Shown: positions 1-8,984 of the stretch, piece by piece | Layout: the number at the start of each line of letters is the position of its first letter | How positions within the stretch are numbered: the stretch's first letter is position 1 | Virus record (IMG/VR): IMGVR_UViG_3300012920_000052 | Span: 1 to 54,140 of that record | Length of the DNA: 54,140 nucleotides | DNA from: a virus | Direction: 5' to 3' (one strand) | Notes under the pieces: model-generated | Databases searched by the model: none | The model's input: only the letters and a program-made list of their open reading frames with translations | Told to the model about the DNA's origin: nothing | Made by a program: the position numbers and the translations under genes

Positions 1-2098
1 CACTCATAGCAATAATGAAAGTAGTCCACACAGATTTTCTCCATTGTAGAACATAACATCCTTTTGGGTGACCTTCTCTATTTGGGTCCCCTCTCCAAAA
101 TAATGCATTTTGCACTTCCTCTCCATTAGTATCTCTTGGCCCAAACCCTACCATGTAAGGTTCATTATTACAATTATTAACATATTCTGGTGCATCCGCA
201 AGAGTTTCTTGTACTTTTTGTTCATCCGATACAAATATCCCTAGTATTGGGTCTAATTTAAACTCGTAACTACTGCCACAAAAACAAGGTTCACAGTTAG
301 GATAATTAAAAATTCTTCTGACAACATAAAAACTATGTATAATACTGTAAGCTAAGGGAAAATATAAAAATATTAATAACAAAATACACATAATAAGTGT
401 AGGTATCCAGGTAGATAAAGTACCTGCAAATAATGAAGCGGCGATGGATGCATCAAATGGATTTGCTACTACCGCGATAGATGCAATTGCTTGAGTCATT
501 TCTGCTGAAGAATCATTACAGTAGTTTACATACTGATAGACCATCATTAATAAACTTACCCCACCCGCAAAAGCTCCTAATAAAATTGTTATTAATTGAA
601 CTACTCTATTTATTTGTTGGGTAGCAAATGATAAACTCCCTCCTCTAAATGCATCATTAACAGGAAATGGGTTATTTGGGCAAGGACTATCTGGTGAAGG
701 GTTAATAGATTTTATACCTAAAAATCTCCACCTACTATTAGCTGTTGTTAAAGCACTTCCTTTTCGTACATTTAACCTATAGTTGTCAATAAAACTACTT
801 ACAGTATAAACCCTATTAGGTCTAAATTCGTAAAAATAATCGGAAGCTTGATACGCGGGTGAATTTAAGACGGGTGCTGGGTCTGGGTAGTCTTCAAAAT
901 TTTCAGAAAAAGTATATGAAGCGTCAATATTGTCATTATATTCTCTAAGATTAGGTACCAAATACCTACCACTCCTAACTTCACCACCAGAGGCGTCTAA
1001 AGTTACCCTAAATCTGTACCTTGCTCTAGTAGGTATACCTACTTTTGGGTCTGAGGATATAATCTGTTCACCGTATTCATTAGTAACTAAAAAATCTAAA
1101 TTCATGGGTAACTGAGTTACCCAGGCTCCATTTCCATCAATTACTTTACCTCCATTGTCTAATGTAAAATTTTCCAAAGTGGGGCACCCTTCATTATCTT
1201 TAATTATAGTATGTCTGATAGCTTCTATTGTTCCAGTACCTGTACTTAAATCACACATGGAACCTTGTTTTTTAGTAGGCATACCATCTATACTCACATA
1301 ATTATTATCGTTATCTGTAATTACAGAACCCATAAAAGTTGCACTGGGAATAATCTCCACCCCCGAATCCCTTAAATCAAAATCCATTCTAGTGATACCT
1401 ATACCACACAATTCATCATCACCCCAAAAAGGGACAACTTCAACAGCTTTATTTTGTATAACAATTTGTGGTAAAGTGTCCAAGTTTTCAGATGTTTTAA
1501 AATCTAAAGAACTTTCAAACTGACTAGGGCTAAGTCCTTGCCTAATAAACTGGTAGGGCCTCATCGAATAACACCCAATATCACTAACGTCAATACTTGC
1601 GTGAATATTTTGATTACCTAAAGGAACACCCCATAACATGTAATCACCACTTTCATTAGTTTTAGTAGTGTATTTGTAATATTTTTCAAAAACTTCTAAT
1701 ATAATAGGATTGTTTATAGCTTCTTTAGCTGTAAAAAAACTACCAGTAGCTTTGTGATTACAACTTTCTGAATACTTTGGTAAAAGATTATATCTGTAAC
1801 CTTCTTCATTTTTATCTGTTACTGTTTTATAAGGGTATAGTTCGGAAATAACTGGGTCTAGTTCGTCTTCTTCAGTAAGAGGCACAAATATAGAAATTTT
1901 AGCGTTAGGTATTCCGAATCCACCGTTGGCAACAGCTCTACCCACAATTACACCGTAATCCGCACACATTCTAGCGTACACATCCGACTTTACAATTTTA
2001 AGACTTAGTATTTCTAGTTGGTCGAAATCTTGTTCTAAGGTTACTTGTATGTGTTTGTCCGAATTGGTTTCTGCTTTTATCCTATATGATTTTGCCAT
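1..2098 (-). CDS. virion-associated protein with membrane segments (C-terminus cut by window)
   Basis: The frame is open from an ATG at 2098 to the window edge, about 699 codons without a stop, so the C-terminus is missing. The protein starts MAKSYRIKAETNSD. Near residues 45-170 it has a pattern like a carboxypeptidase-regulatory-type beta-sandwich (a G-IPNAKISIF strand, later NESGDYMLWGVPLG). Two strongly hydrophobic stretches at about residues 495-520 and 560-595 look like transmembrane helices and are followed by a Cys-containing region (CEPCFCGSS). It lies just downstream of gp25 and gp6 on the same strand and has its own TATTTATT octamer 16 nt before the ATG, which suggests a late virion protein. 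I do not recognise a family. Membrane helices beside a baseplate gene suggest a role in membrane contact or DNA entry, but that is inference. Confidence 0.8.
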   Translation of the reverse strand, partial: MAKSYRIKAETNSDKHIQVTLEQDFDQLEILSLKIVKSDVYARMCADYGVIVGRAVANGGFGIPNAKISIFVPLTEEDELDPVISELYPYKTVTDKNEEGYRYNLLPKYSESCNHKATGSFFTAKEAINNPIILEVFEKYYKYTTKTNESGDYMLWGVPLGNQNIHASIDVSDIGCYSMRPYQFIRQGLSPSQFESSLDFKTSENLDTLPQIVIQNKAVEVVPFWGDDELCGIGITRMDFDLRDSGVEIIPSATFMGSVITDNDNNYVSIDGMPTKKQGSMCDLSTGTGTIEAIRHTIIKDNEGCPTLENFTLDNGGKVIDGNGAWVTQLPMNLDFLVTNEYGEQIISSDPKVGIPTRARYRFRVTLDASGGEVRSGRYLVPNLREYNDNIDASYTFSENFEDYPDPAPVLNSPAYQASDYFYEFRPNRVYTVSSFIDNYRLNVRKGSALTTANSRWRFLGIKSINPSPDSPCPNNPFPVNDAFRGGSLSFATQQINRVVQLITILLGAFAGGVSLLMMVYQYVNYCNDSSAEMTQAIASIAVVANPFDASIAASLFAGTLSTWIPTLIMCILLLIFLYFPLAYSIIHSFYVVRRIFNYPNCEPCFCGSSYEFKLDPILGIFVSDEQKVQETLADAPEYVNNCNNEPYMVGFGPRDTNGEEVQNALFWRGDPNREGHPKGCYVLQWRKSVWTTFIIAMS

Positions 2099-2114
2099 AC
2101 ACTTTCTTTTATAA

Positions 2115-2122
2115 AATAAATA
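2115..2122 (-). promoter_or_regulatory. late-type promoter octamer
   Basis: Sense TATTTATT, 16 nt before the ATG at 2098 of the truncated membrane-segment protein. Confidence 0.5.
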
Positions 2123-2172
2123 GTTATGTAGTTAAAATCAAATTTAAACTAAAGGGTAAATATGTAAACCTA

Positions 2173-4026
2173 TTATGATACTGTAGCTTGTAATGTAGAT
2201 TTAACTCTCACTACAATATCTTTTGTTGGAAATTTTATTTGAAATGATTGTGTTGGTTGTGAAAATACTACTCCGTCAATTAATTCTATTTGTTTGGTTT
2301 CAGGGTCGGAGTATCTTTGCGAGACTTCGTTACTAGAGTATTGTCCCCCAACTTTATTGTATAATCTTAAGTCAATTAAATTTATTACTCCATCCTGAGA
2401 TGAAATATTTTTCGTTAACTCACCAACAAAAAGGTCTGTGCCCATTTCTCTATTATTTGGTGAAAAGAAAGATTGTGTTGTGTTGATGACGTTACTGATT
2501 ATAACCCCACTATTAAATGATGGGTCTATCAATAAATCCATTTCAATACCTAAATCTATTACCTGTGCTGGTGAAACAACTATGTAATCATTTAACATTC
2601 TAAAGTCGGATAAGTAATTAGCTATATTTTCCATTAAAGTCGTACTTACTCTGGAAGTTAGACTACCGTCTGTATTATAGGAAAGTAAATTAACGATTAT
2701 TTTATTTTCAATTTCCATTATTCCACACTTTGCTGGAGCACCAAACACTGAAGGCATAGTATCAATTAAAGATTTATAATCTTGTATTGTTACCGCTCTT
2801 TTTTGTGCAGCAAAATTAAAACCAACATAATTCCTAACTTCTTCCACACTGGGTTGGTTAGCCCCTCCTACCGCTGCGGTAACATTATTAACTTGTAACG
2901 AATTTTGTACTGATTGATTTATATTGTTATTTGGTCCATTTATAACAAAATCTATGGTCCCTAAATTAGTTATACTGTTTGGTCCAACATTTGTAGTTTT
3001 ACCACCACCGACTCTATATTGAATAAAAATAGTACTATTACTTTTAGGTGTACTACCTAAAGATAAGTTATTCATATACTTACTCAAATCCATAGCAAGT
3101 CCTTGTTGGGTGAAATCATCTAAACTATCTTGTCCACTACTGGTACCACCACCCAATGTAAGATAAAAGAAACCTTCAGGGGTATATTCAGTTATAAATC
3201 TCTGATTAACACTTTCCCATTTTCCAACTTTAACACCAGGTAAGTCGGAAGGTTTAGTAGTATCAACCATAAAAACTTTATCTTGAGCTAAAGCATCTAC
3301 TTCATACCATTTGTTATCGGAAGTTAAAAATTCAGTAGCTTTAGGTATAGCTTGTATATTAGTTCCATCTTTTTGGATGACTCCCGTAACACCTAACACA
3401 TTTTTTTCAGGTAAAAATATTTTTAAAAATGGTGAAACATTAACGTCTGTTATAACTTTTTTGAATACTTTGGTGATTCCATTAACCACCACCTCTCTTT
3501 TAGTTATGGTATAACTTACTATATTACCATTAGCGTCAAAGTTTGGTACTTTGGTTCGGTTAGGGAATCCTGTAGAGTCAAATGGTAAAGAAAAATCTAC
3601 ATCGTGTACATTTTCAAACACTTGTCCAGCACCCACAACTTGTGAACCCCTCCTTAATGTGCCCAAATATCTAAAATCTTCCTTATCTCCCCCACCAGAA
3701 GTTTGTAATATAGGAACGGTAAGTGAAAAATCACAAACAGAAACAGATGGTCTATTACCTGGTAATTTTAAACCATATGTTCTAGCTATATTATATAGGG
3801 AAGACCTTTGATTTGCGTATTGTAATACTGTCTCTTGTAAAGACCTGTCTATATGGTAATGTAAATTGTCTGCAACCGCAGCGTTTAAATCTAAAAATAC
3901 AGAAAAGATGGAAGCGTCATTAGCGTTCTGTATTAAATCGGGATATTGTTGTTGTACATACGTTAATAGTTCATTCCTTATCCCTACAAAATCTCTTTCA
4001 CTGTACGATATTTTATTATTAGCCAT
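2173..4026 (-). CDS. 6: baseplate wedge protein, gp6/J-like
   Basis: The 617-aa product resembles T4 gp6, the wedge protein that forms the inner baseplate ring and belongs to the baseplate J superfamily. The N-terminus (SERDFVGIRNELLTYV, then NDASIFSVFLDLNAAVADN) is the usual gp6 start. The C-terminal half contains the typical RNYVGFNFAAQKRAVTIQDY segment of J-like proteins. It begins 1 nt after the gp25 stop and has no separate promoter, so the two form an operon in the order 25-6, as in many T4-like phages. T4 gp6 is of similar length (about 660 aa). Strong call on family, order and neighbour. Confidence 0.9.
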   Translation of the reverse strand: MANNKISYSERDFVGIRNELLTYVQQQYPDLIQNANDASIFSVFLDLNAAVADNLHYHIDRSLQETVLQYANQRSSLYNIARTYGLKLPGNRPSVSVCDFSLTVPILQTSGGGDKEDFRYLGTLRRGSQVVGAGQVFENVHDVDFSLPFDSTGFPNRTKVPNFDANGNIVSYTITKREVVVNGITKVFKKVITDVNVSPFLKIFLPEKNVLGVTGVIQKDGTNIQAIPKATEFLTSDNKWYEVDALAQDKVFMVDTTKPSDLPGVKVGKWESVNQRFITEYTPEGFFYLTLGGGTSSGQDSLDDFTQQGLAMDLSKYMNNLSLGSTPKSNSTIFIQYRVGGGKTTNVGPNSITNLGTIDFVINGPNNNINQSVQNSLQVNNVTAAVGGANQPSVEEVRNYVGFNFAAQKRAVTIQDYKSLIDTMPSVFGAPAKCGIMEIENKIIVNLLSYNTDGSLTSRVSTTLMENIANYLSDFRMLNDYIVVSPAQVIDLGIEMDLLIDPSFNSGVIISNVINTTQSFFSPNNREMGTDLFVGELTKNISSQDGVINLIDLRLYNKVGGQYSSNEVSQRYSDPETKQIELIDGVVFSQPTQSFQIKFPTKDIVVRVKSTLQATVS

Positions 4027-4027
4027 A

Positions 4028-4486
4028 TTATAAATTTATTATTACAAAATCTTTAGTTTCAAAAGCTTCATTAGTTATTGTAAATTCTAAAGTTACTTTT
4101 GCGGTGTGTTCTTTAGTGCCTTGACCAGCTACTCTATAAACTCTAGGGTCATTATCAGTTACAACAGTACCTGGTAATTCCTCAGCTTCTAATGCTGGTT
4201 CTATTTTAATATTATCTATTTTGAGATTGGGAATGTACTTGATTACTTGTTCCCTAATTTCAGACTGAATAGAGTCAAAGGTAATGTTATCCAAAGGTTC
4301 AAAAATATATTCATATAAGGTAGTTCCAAAATCTGGTAAAAAATATCTACTTCCTTTTCTAGTTAATAACAAATGAATTAAATTTGATTTTATTTCATCT
4401 TCAGTAGTGGGAGTAAGTTGCAAATAGTAACCATCTCTACTGTCCTGAAAAGGAAAATCTATTCCATATGTTGAAGAAGTCGGCAT
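4028..4486 (-). CDS. 25: baseplate wedge subunit gp25-like
   Basis: The 152-aa protein has the gp25/IraD-like fold signature: an early GIDFPF, then DEIKSNLIHLLLTRKGSR, then LPDFGTTLYEYIFEP. The last is the conserved gp25 motif around the sheath-contacting region. In T4, gp25 seeds sheath polymerisation on the wedge. A TATTTATA octamer ends 11 nt before the ATG and no Shine-Dalgarno is visible. It is followed directly by the gp6 gene. Confidence 0.9.
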   Translation of the reverse strand: MPTSSTYGIDFPFQDSRDGYYLQLTPTTEDEIKSNLIHLLLTRKGSRYFLPDFGTTLYEYIFEPLDNITFDSIQSEIREQVIKYIPNLKIDNIKIEPALEAEELPGTVVTDNDPRVYRVAGQGTKEHTAKVTLEFTITNEAFETKDFVIINL

Positions 4487-4497
4487 TGTTTTTTATT

Positions 4498-4505
4498 TAT
4501 AAATA
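4498..4505 (-). promoter_or_regulatory. late-type promoter octamer before gp25
   Basis: Sense sequence TATTTATA, 11 nt upstream of the gp25 ATG. It belongs to a recurrent class of octamers in this window that precede virion genes. Confidence 0.6.
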
Positions 4506-4520
4506 CTTTAAACTTAAAAT

Positions 4521-4739
4521 CTATAGTGTAATTGTTAACACATTTGAATTATATAAGTGTGGTTTACAATTTAGTCCGTAGTTTTCCACCACTTCTTTTA
4601 CAACACCTTTAACAACTTTACTATCACCAGTTACAATTTCTAATTTTTTACTTCCAAATTGTATGTGGTCATATATAAAAGAATCCACAACATTTATAGC
4701 ATTATCTATCTTGTAACCGTGTAAGTCTAGTTTATACAT
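4521..4739 (-). CDS. stand-alone Smr-domain protein
   Basis: This 72-aa protein is essentially only a Smr (small MutS-related) domain: it opens with the LDLHGY motif at residues 4-9 and has the IVTGDSKVVKGVV loop (usual form TGxGxHS) at about 36-48. Smr domains are structure-specific DNA or RNA endonucleases or nucleic-acid binders. The second motif is degenerate (TGDSK in place of TGxGxHS), so activity is uncertain. It lies between NrdA and gp25 with its own octamer, so it may be expressed with late genes. Confidence 0.75.
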   Translation of the reverse strand: MYKLDLHGYKIDNAINVVDSFIYDHIQFGSKKLEIVTGDSKVVKGVVKEVVENYGLNCKPHLYNSNVLTITL

Positions 4740-4750
4740 TTTCTTTTAAA

Positions 4751-4758
4751 TATAAATA
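4751..4758 (-). promoter_or_regulatory. late-type promoter octamer before Smr gene
   Basis: Sense TATTTATA, 11 nt before the Smr ATG and immediately after the NrdA stop codon. It marks a likely switch between the nucleotide-metabolism genes and the late unit. Confidence 0.55.
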
Positions 4759-6531
4759 CTACCCTTCACAACTAACACACTCTTCCATGGCTTTGGCAGC
4801 GATATCTCCCCTTAATACACTTTCAGTTCTAACGTAATATAATGTTTTAACTCCCACCTTCCAAGCTTCTAAATGTACTTGGTTTAACCATTTTGGTGTT
4901 GCTTCTTTAGGGAATGCTAAATTAAGTGATACTGCTTGGTCAACGTATTGCTGTCTTATTCCCGCTTGTCTTACTAATTCTAATTGATTTACTTCTTTAA
5001 ATGTTTTAAAAACTTCTTTTACTGGTACAAAATCTATATGTGAATTTTCTTTTTCATCTAAATGTGTGATTTTACCATTGATATATCCCCAGTTATCCAA
5101 TTCTTTTATATCTTGAACACTACCACCGTCTGCTAATATTTTATCCCAAGTATCTTTATTATTAATACCTATTTTTCTAAATATTTTTTCTAACTCTTTA
5201 TTTTTTCTGATAAATGTACCTTTAGCACTTTGGTCTGTATATACATTTGCAGGTAAAGGTTCTATCCCTGAGCTTACACCACCAGCTAATTTACTATTGG
5301 ATACAGTCGGTGCAACAGCTCGTAAATGAGTGTTTCTAAATCCACTTCCTGCACACCAAAGTGGTTCACCATACTCTGTAGCTAAGTCTCTAGAAGCTTG
5401 TTCGGATTCAGTTTTAATTTGACCAAAAATTCTTCTTGTTTCAAATTGTGCTGGTAGACCTTCAAAAGGTATTCCTCTTTGTTGTAAATATGTATGCCAT
5501 CCTAGTACTCCTAAACCTAAAGCTCTTCCTTTTTCTGCACTTCTTACTGCATTTTCAAAACCTTTTCTATATTTAGCCTTTTGAATAAATTCTTCAAGAA
5601 CACCATCTAAAAACCAAGTAGCTGTATAGATTAAATCGGTATCTTTCCATTCATCATATCTTGCAAGATTAAGAGAACTTAAACAACAAACAAAAGAATG
5701 ATTTTCGTCAGTATGTAAAACAATTTCTGAACATATGTTAGTCATATACACTTTTAAACCATTTTTTTTATAAGATTCTGGATTAGTCTTATTAACATTA
5801 CCTCTATACATAATGTAAGGTTCACCAGTTTGTCTACGTTTCTTAATTAAAGATGCCCATTTTTGACGTGACTCCCTATCTCCAGCTTCCAATTTTCTCA
5901 TAAATTTATCACCTACTACCGCACACTGGTGTAAGTTTAGTGATTGTCTATTTACGTCACCTTTAGGTTCTCTGATTTCTAACCAATCCATAAAATCATT
6001 ATGTTCAATATTAAGATTAACTGAAGCCGCTCCTCTTCTAACCGCACCTTGATTGGTTGCCAAAATTGTAGAATCATATATTTTACAAAAAGGTACAACA
6101 CCATCACTAGTTCCATTATCCGTAATTGTTGAACCGGCCGGTCTGATTTGATTTATGCCAATTCCCACGCCACCACCGTGTTTAGCTAATAACATCATCT
6201 CTAAATTTTTTGCTCCAATGTCCTGGATTGAGTCAGCAACGTCAATTCCAAAACATGAAATAGGTAATCCTCTTTCGGTTCCAGTATTGCTTAATACTGG
6301 ACTTGCAAGGCATAACCAGCCTTTCCAAATATAATCAAAAAATTTAGTAGCTAATTGTGGTTTACCGAGTCTTTTTGCAACTGTAGTACATACCCTCCAG
6401 TATGCGTCTTTTGGTTTTTCTCCTGGTAGTAAATAACCATTAGATATAGTTTGTATATAAACGTGTGTATTTGCCCAACTTGGGAAGTCCACGTCTACTT
6501 CCCAGCCCAAATGTTCTGCGTAATTTTTCAT
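4759..6531 (-). CDS. nrdA: ribonucleotide reductase class I, large subunit
   Basis: The 590-aa catalytic alpha subunit reduces ribonucleotides for phage DNA synthesis. All core residues are visible: the redox Cys in PISCFGIDV, the radical-site motif N-x-C-x-E in TNICSEI, the second redox Cys in SFVCCLSSLN, the radical-transfer Tyr pair in KTLYYVRTE, and a C-terminal CVSCEG tail for reduction by thioredoxin or glutaredoxin. It is much shorter than E. coli NrdA (about 760 aa) or T4 NrdA (about 750 aa), and the barrel starts almost at the N-terminus, so the ATP-cone allosteric domain appears to be absent. NrdB lies 22 nt upstream in the same operon. Confidence 0.95.
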   Translation of the reverse strand: MKNYAEHLGWEVDVDFPSWANTHVYIQTISNGYLLPGEKPKDAYWRVCTTVAKRLGKPQLATKFFDYIWKGWLCLASPVLSNTGTERGLPISCFGIDVADSIQDIGAKNLEMMLLAKHGGGVGIGINQIRPAGSTITDNGTSDGVVPFCKIYDSTILATNQGAVRRGAASVNLNIEHNDFMDWLEIREPKGDVNRQSLNLHQCAVVGDKFMRKLEAGDRESRQKWASLIKKRRQTGEPYIMYRGNVNKTNPESYKKNGLKVYMTNICSEIVLHTDENHSFVCCLSSLNLARYDEWKDTDLIYTATWFLDGVLEEFIQKAKYRKGFENAVRSAEKGRALGLGVLGWHTYLQQRGIPFEGLPAQFETRRIFGQIKTESEQASRDLATEYGEPLWCAGSGFRNTHLRAVAPTVSNSKLAGGVSSGIEPLPANVYTDQSAKGTFIRKNKELEKIFRKIGINNKDTWDKILADGGSVQDIKELDNWGYINGKITHLDEKENSHIDFVPVKEVFKTFKEVNQLELVRQAGIRQQYVDQAVSLNLAFPKEATPKWLNQVHLEAWKVGVKTLYYVRTESVLRGDIAAKAMEECVSCEG

Positions 6532-6553
6532 CTTTCTAATTAAATTTTATTAT

Positions 6554-7564
6554 TTAAAAAAGGGAATCTTCATCCCAATCATCATCTTCTCCCGCTTTAC
6601 TGTAATCAGTAGGTCTAATTGCAAAAAAGTCAGTGTGAGTTACTCCACCTGTAAGGTGATAGAACCAGTCTAATTTACTGGATTTTTCTTGATTAACAAC
6701 AAATATTTCTTCATAACCCAACTCTTTTAATTTGTCATTAGTTCTTTGTTTGATAAACTCTTTTAAGTCACTAGACTTTAAATTTTCTAAGTCACCCATT
6801 TCAAACATTTTATCAATAAATTTTTCTTCCAATTCCACAATTATTTTAGCTGCAGTGTAAATATCTTCTTTACTTTCTTCTCTTAATTCTGGGTATTCTT
6901 CACACATGTGGTTAAATAATCGACATCCCATTCTAGAATGTAATGATTCGTCTCTCACTGACCATTTCATTTGTTGGCCAATACCTTTAAGAAGGTTTCT
7001 AAGTTGGAAACTGTAGAGTACCGCAAATGATGAATACAAGGAAACACCTTCAGCAAATGCAGAAAAAATAGCTAAACTTCTGGCAACCTCTTTTCTAGCT
7101 TCTGGGTCATCGTTTAAATCATGATGAATATAATCTGCTTTAGTATTCATCAATAATTCAAATTTTTCTGAAGTAGCCTCTTCATGTAAAAAGGCTTCGA
7201 AATCTTCAAGACCTAAAGTTTCATTTAGATATGAATATGCTACAGCATGAATAGTCTCTTGGCTACCAAACATCATAGCCATTTGTCTGATTTCGTGTTT
7301 AGGGAACCAAGCTGTTACCATATTTGTCCAATAGTCTGAAACCGCACACTCCGTTTGTGCAAATCCTAAAAGGATATTCCCCACTAAATTTTTTTCTGAC
7401 TCATTTAAATTTTCTTTCCAATCTTTAACATCTCCTTGCATAGATATTTCAGTGTGTAACCAAAAGGCTTGTGCTTGTTTAAGCCAACCTTCAGTATAAT
7501 ACTCAGGGTATTCAAATGGTTTATATGCTATCCTTTCTGTAAATAAATTATTATTATCTTTCAT
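6554..7564 (-). CDS. nrdB: ribonucleotide reductase class I, small subunit
   Basis: This 336-aa ferritin-like beta subunit generates the radical for NrdA. The metal ligands and radical Tyr are in place: a Glu in FAQTECAVSD, E and H in SQETIHAVAYSY (the Tyr four residues after the His matches the E. coli Tyr122 position), a Glu in FAEGVSLYSS, and E and H in RDESLHSRMG. The acidic C-terminal tail (DDDWDEDSLF) is the usual peptide that docks on the large subunit. The gene is 11 nt downstream of the helicase gene and just upstream of nrdA, without a promoter of its own that I can see. Confidence 0.95.
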   Translation of the reverse strand: MKDNNNLFTERIAYKPFEYPEYYTEGWLKQAQAFWLHTEISMQGDVKDWKENLNESEKNLVGNILLGFAQTECAVSDYWTNMVTAWFPKHEIRQMAMMFGSQETIHAVAYSYLNETLGLEDFEAFLHEEATSEKFELLMNTKADYIHHDLNDDPEARKEVARSLAIFSAFAEGVSLYSSFAVLYSFQLRNLLKGIGQQMKWSVRDESLHSRMGCRLFNHMCEEYPELREESKEDIYTAAKIIVELEEKFIDKMFEMGDLENLKSSDLKEFIKQRTNDKLKELGYEEIFVVNQEKSSKLDWFYHLTGGVTHTDFFAIRPTDYSKAGEDDDWDEDSLF

Positions 7565-7575
7565 TTTTTATTTTT

Positions 7576-8958
7576 TTATTGTTGATTTATTTGTTGATTT
7601 CTTCTTGCGAGAGCGTTTCTAACTCTTTCCGCGTTTCTTTGTTCTCTTTCTTGTTCCAAACCTAGTAAAGTTTGTGATTGTTCAGTATCTATTTCTAATG
7701 TAGCGTTATTAAATTTACAATTTTCAAAAACAATACCGTCTTTACCTACCCTGGACTTGGTAATAGCTATAGTAGCTAATCCCATTTCTTTTTGTTGTAG
7801 AGTTTTAGCTACAGTAATAATAACGTGACCTACTTGTGCCTTTTTAATTGACCCACCCATCATATCTGTAGTTACTACTTCGGAACTAATAGATGTTCTA
7901 TTTCCTTGTGCGGCTGTCCAACCAGCAACATCTAACTCTGTACACATACTTTCAAATTGTCTCATAACTAATCCTTCTCCTTGCCAAACTTCACTAAAAT
8001 GTTTGTCTGGTAAAATACAATCTATATAGTCTACAACAATCATATCAAATTTATTTCCATCAGCAATTAATTTTCTAATTCTATTTTTTATAGCTGAAAT
8101 AGTAATTCTATCTGATGGTAATTTTTCCAAAATTAATTTACCTCTACCTTGTCTGTATGGTTTAATTTTTTCTAAAACTTCTTCTTTACGAGTAGATTGT
8201 TCTTGTGCTGGAATCTTTGACCAACAAGTTATATGTTTTCTTTGAATTACTTTTGGGTTGTCTTCAAAAAATATCTGTAATACGTTAAATCCCATGTTAT
8301 AAGCGGTATTAGCTATTTTTGTTAGTACGGTTGTTTTACCGACACCAGTTGGTGCGAGAAACACCCCTATTTCACCTTTAGCTAATCCCCCATCTAATAC
8401 ATTGTCTATACCATTTATACCTAAAGGTATTGGGTCTCTAAAGTCATCAACTAAAGCCTCGTCTAGTTCTTCAAAAACGTCCATAGAAGTGTCGTCACTT
8501 TGACCAACCTGAATTGCGTCTCGTATAAAACCTTCACATCTATCGTAGGATTCAAAGTCTCCTTTTTCTAAAATTTTACTAACTTTAGTTATAGCTTTTT
8601 TTAATTCTTGTTGTTTACAAAACTTTAAAGCTTTTTCTTGTACAAATAAATGGTCTTCTAGGGTACACTCTTTAATGTCACCTAACATATCAAATACTGT
8701 TTTTTTAGCCATTTCAGATGAGACTTCAAGGCGAGTAACTTGGTCCAACACATCAAATGTTGGTATTGTGTTGTACTTTTCAAAATATTCTTTCACCATT
8801 TGTGAAATTAATTTAAAATACTGATTATCGAAATACTTTGGGTCTATTACTTCTAGAATAGAATTAGCAAACTTTTTGTCAGTTATTAACTGATTTAAAA
8901 GTTTTATCTGAAATGTATGCCCTAGGTACCCGAAACTTTTGCTTTCCTTCATAGTCAT
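7576..8958 (-). CDS. 41: replicative DNA helicase, DnaB/gp41-like
   Basis: The 460-aa protein has an N-terminal helical DnaB-type domain (residues about 5-110) and a RecA-fold ATPase domain. Walker A is APTGVGKTT (about residues 205-213) and the Walker B region is MIVVDYIDCI (about 305). Later SSEVVTTDMMGGSIKKAQVG is the DnaB-family H3/H4 region. It should unwind DNA ahead of the phage polymerase. Two in-frame ATGs are possible, at 8958 and 8952. No primase gene is visible in this window. It is followed by nrdB and nrdA. Confidence 0.9.
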   Translation of the reverse strand: MTMKESKSFGYLGHTFQIKLLNQLITDKKFANSILEVIDPKYFDNQYFKLISQMVKEYFEKYNTIPTFDVLDQVTRLEVSSEMAKKTVFDMLGDIKECTLEDHLFVQEKALKFCKQQELKKAITKVSKILEKGDFESYDRCEGFIRDAIQVGQSDDTSMDVFEELDEALVDDFRDPIPLGINGIDNVLDGGLAKGEIGVFLAPTGVGKTTVLTKIANTAYNMGFNVLQIFFEDNPKVIQRKHITCWSKIPAQEQSTRKEEVLEKIKPYRQGRGKLILEKLPSDRITISAIKNRIRKLIADGNKFDMIVVDYIDCILPDKHFSEVWQGEGLVMRQFESMCTELDVAGWTAAQGNRTSISSEVVTTDMMGGSIKKAQVGHVIITVAKTLQQKEMGLATIAITKSRVGKDGIVFENCKFNNATLEIDTEQSQTLLGLEQEREQRNAERVRNALARRNQQINQQ

Positions 8959-8973
8959 AATCTTTGGGTAATT

Positions 8974-8981
8974 TATAAATA
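8974..8981 (-). promoter_or_regulatory. TATTTATA octamer before helicase gene
   Basis: Sense TATTTATA, 15 nt before the helicase ATG at 8958 and inside the short gap after the upstream gene. It matches the late-type octamer, although this gene would be expected to be expressed earlier. Confidence 0.45.
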
Positions 8982-8984
8982 GTA

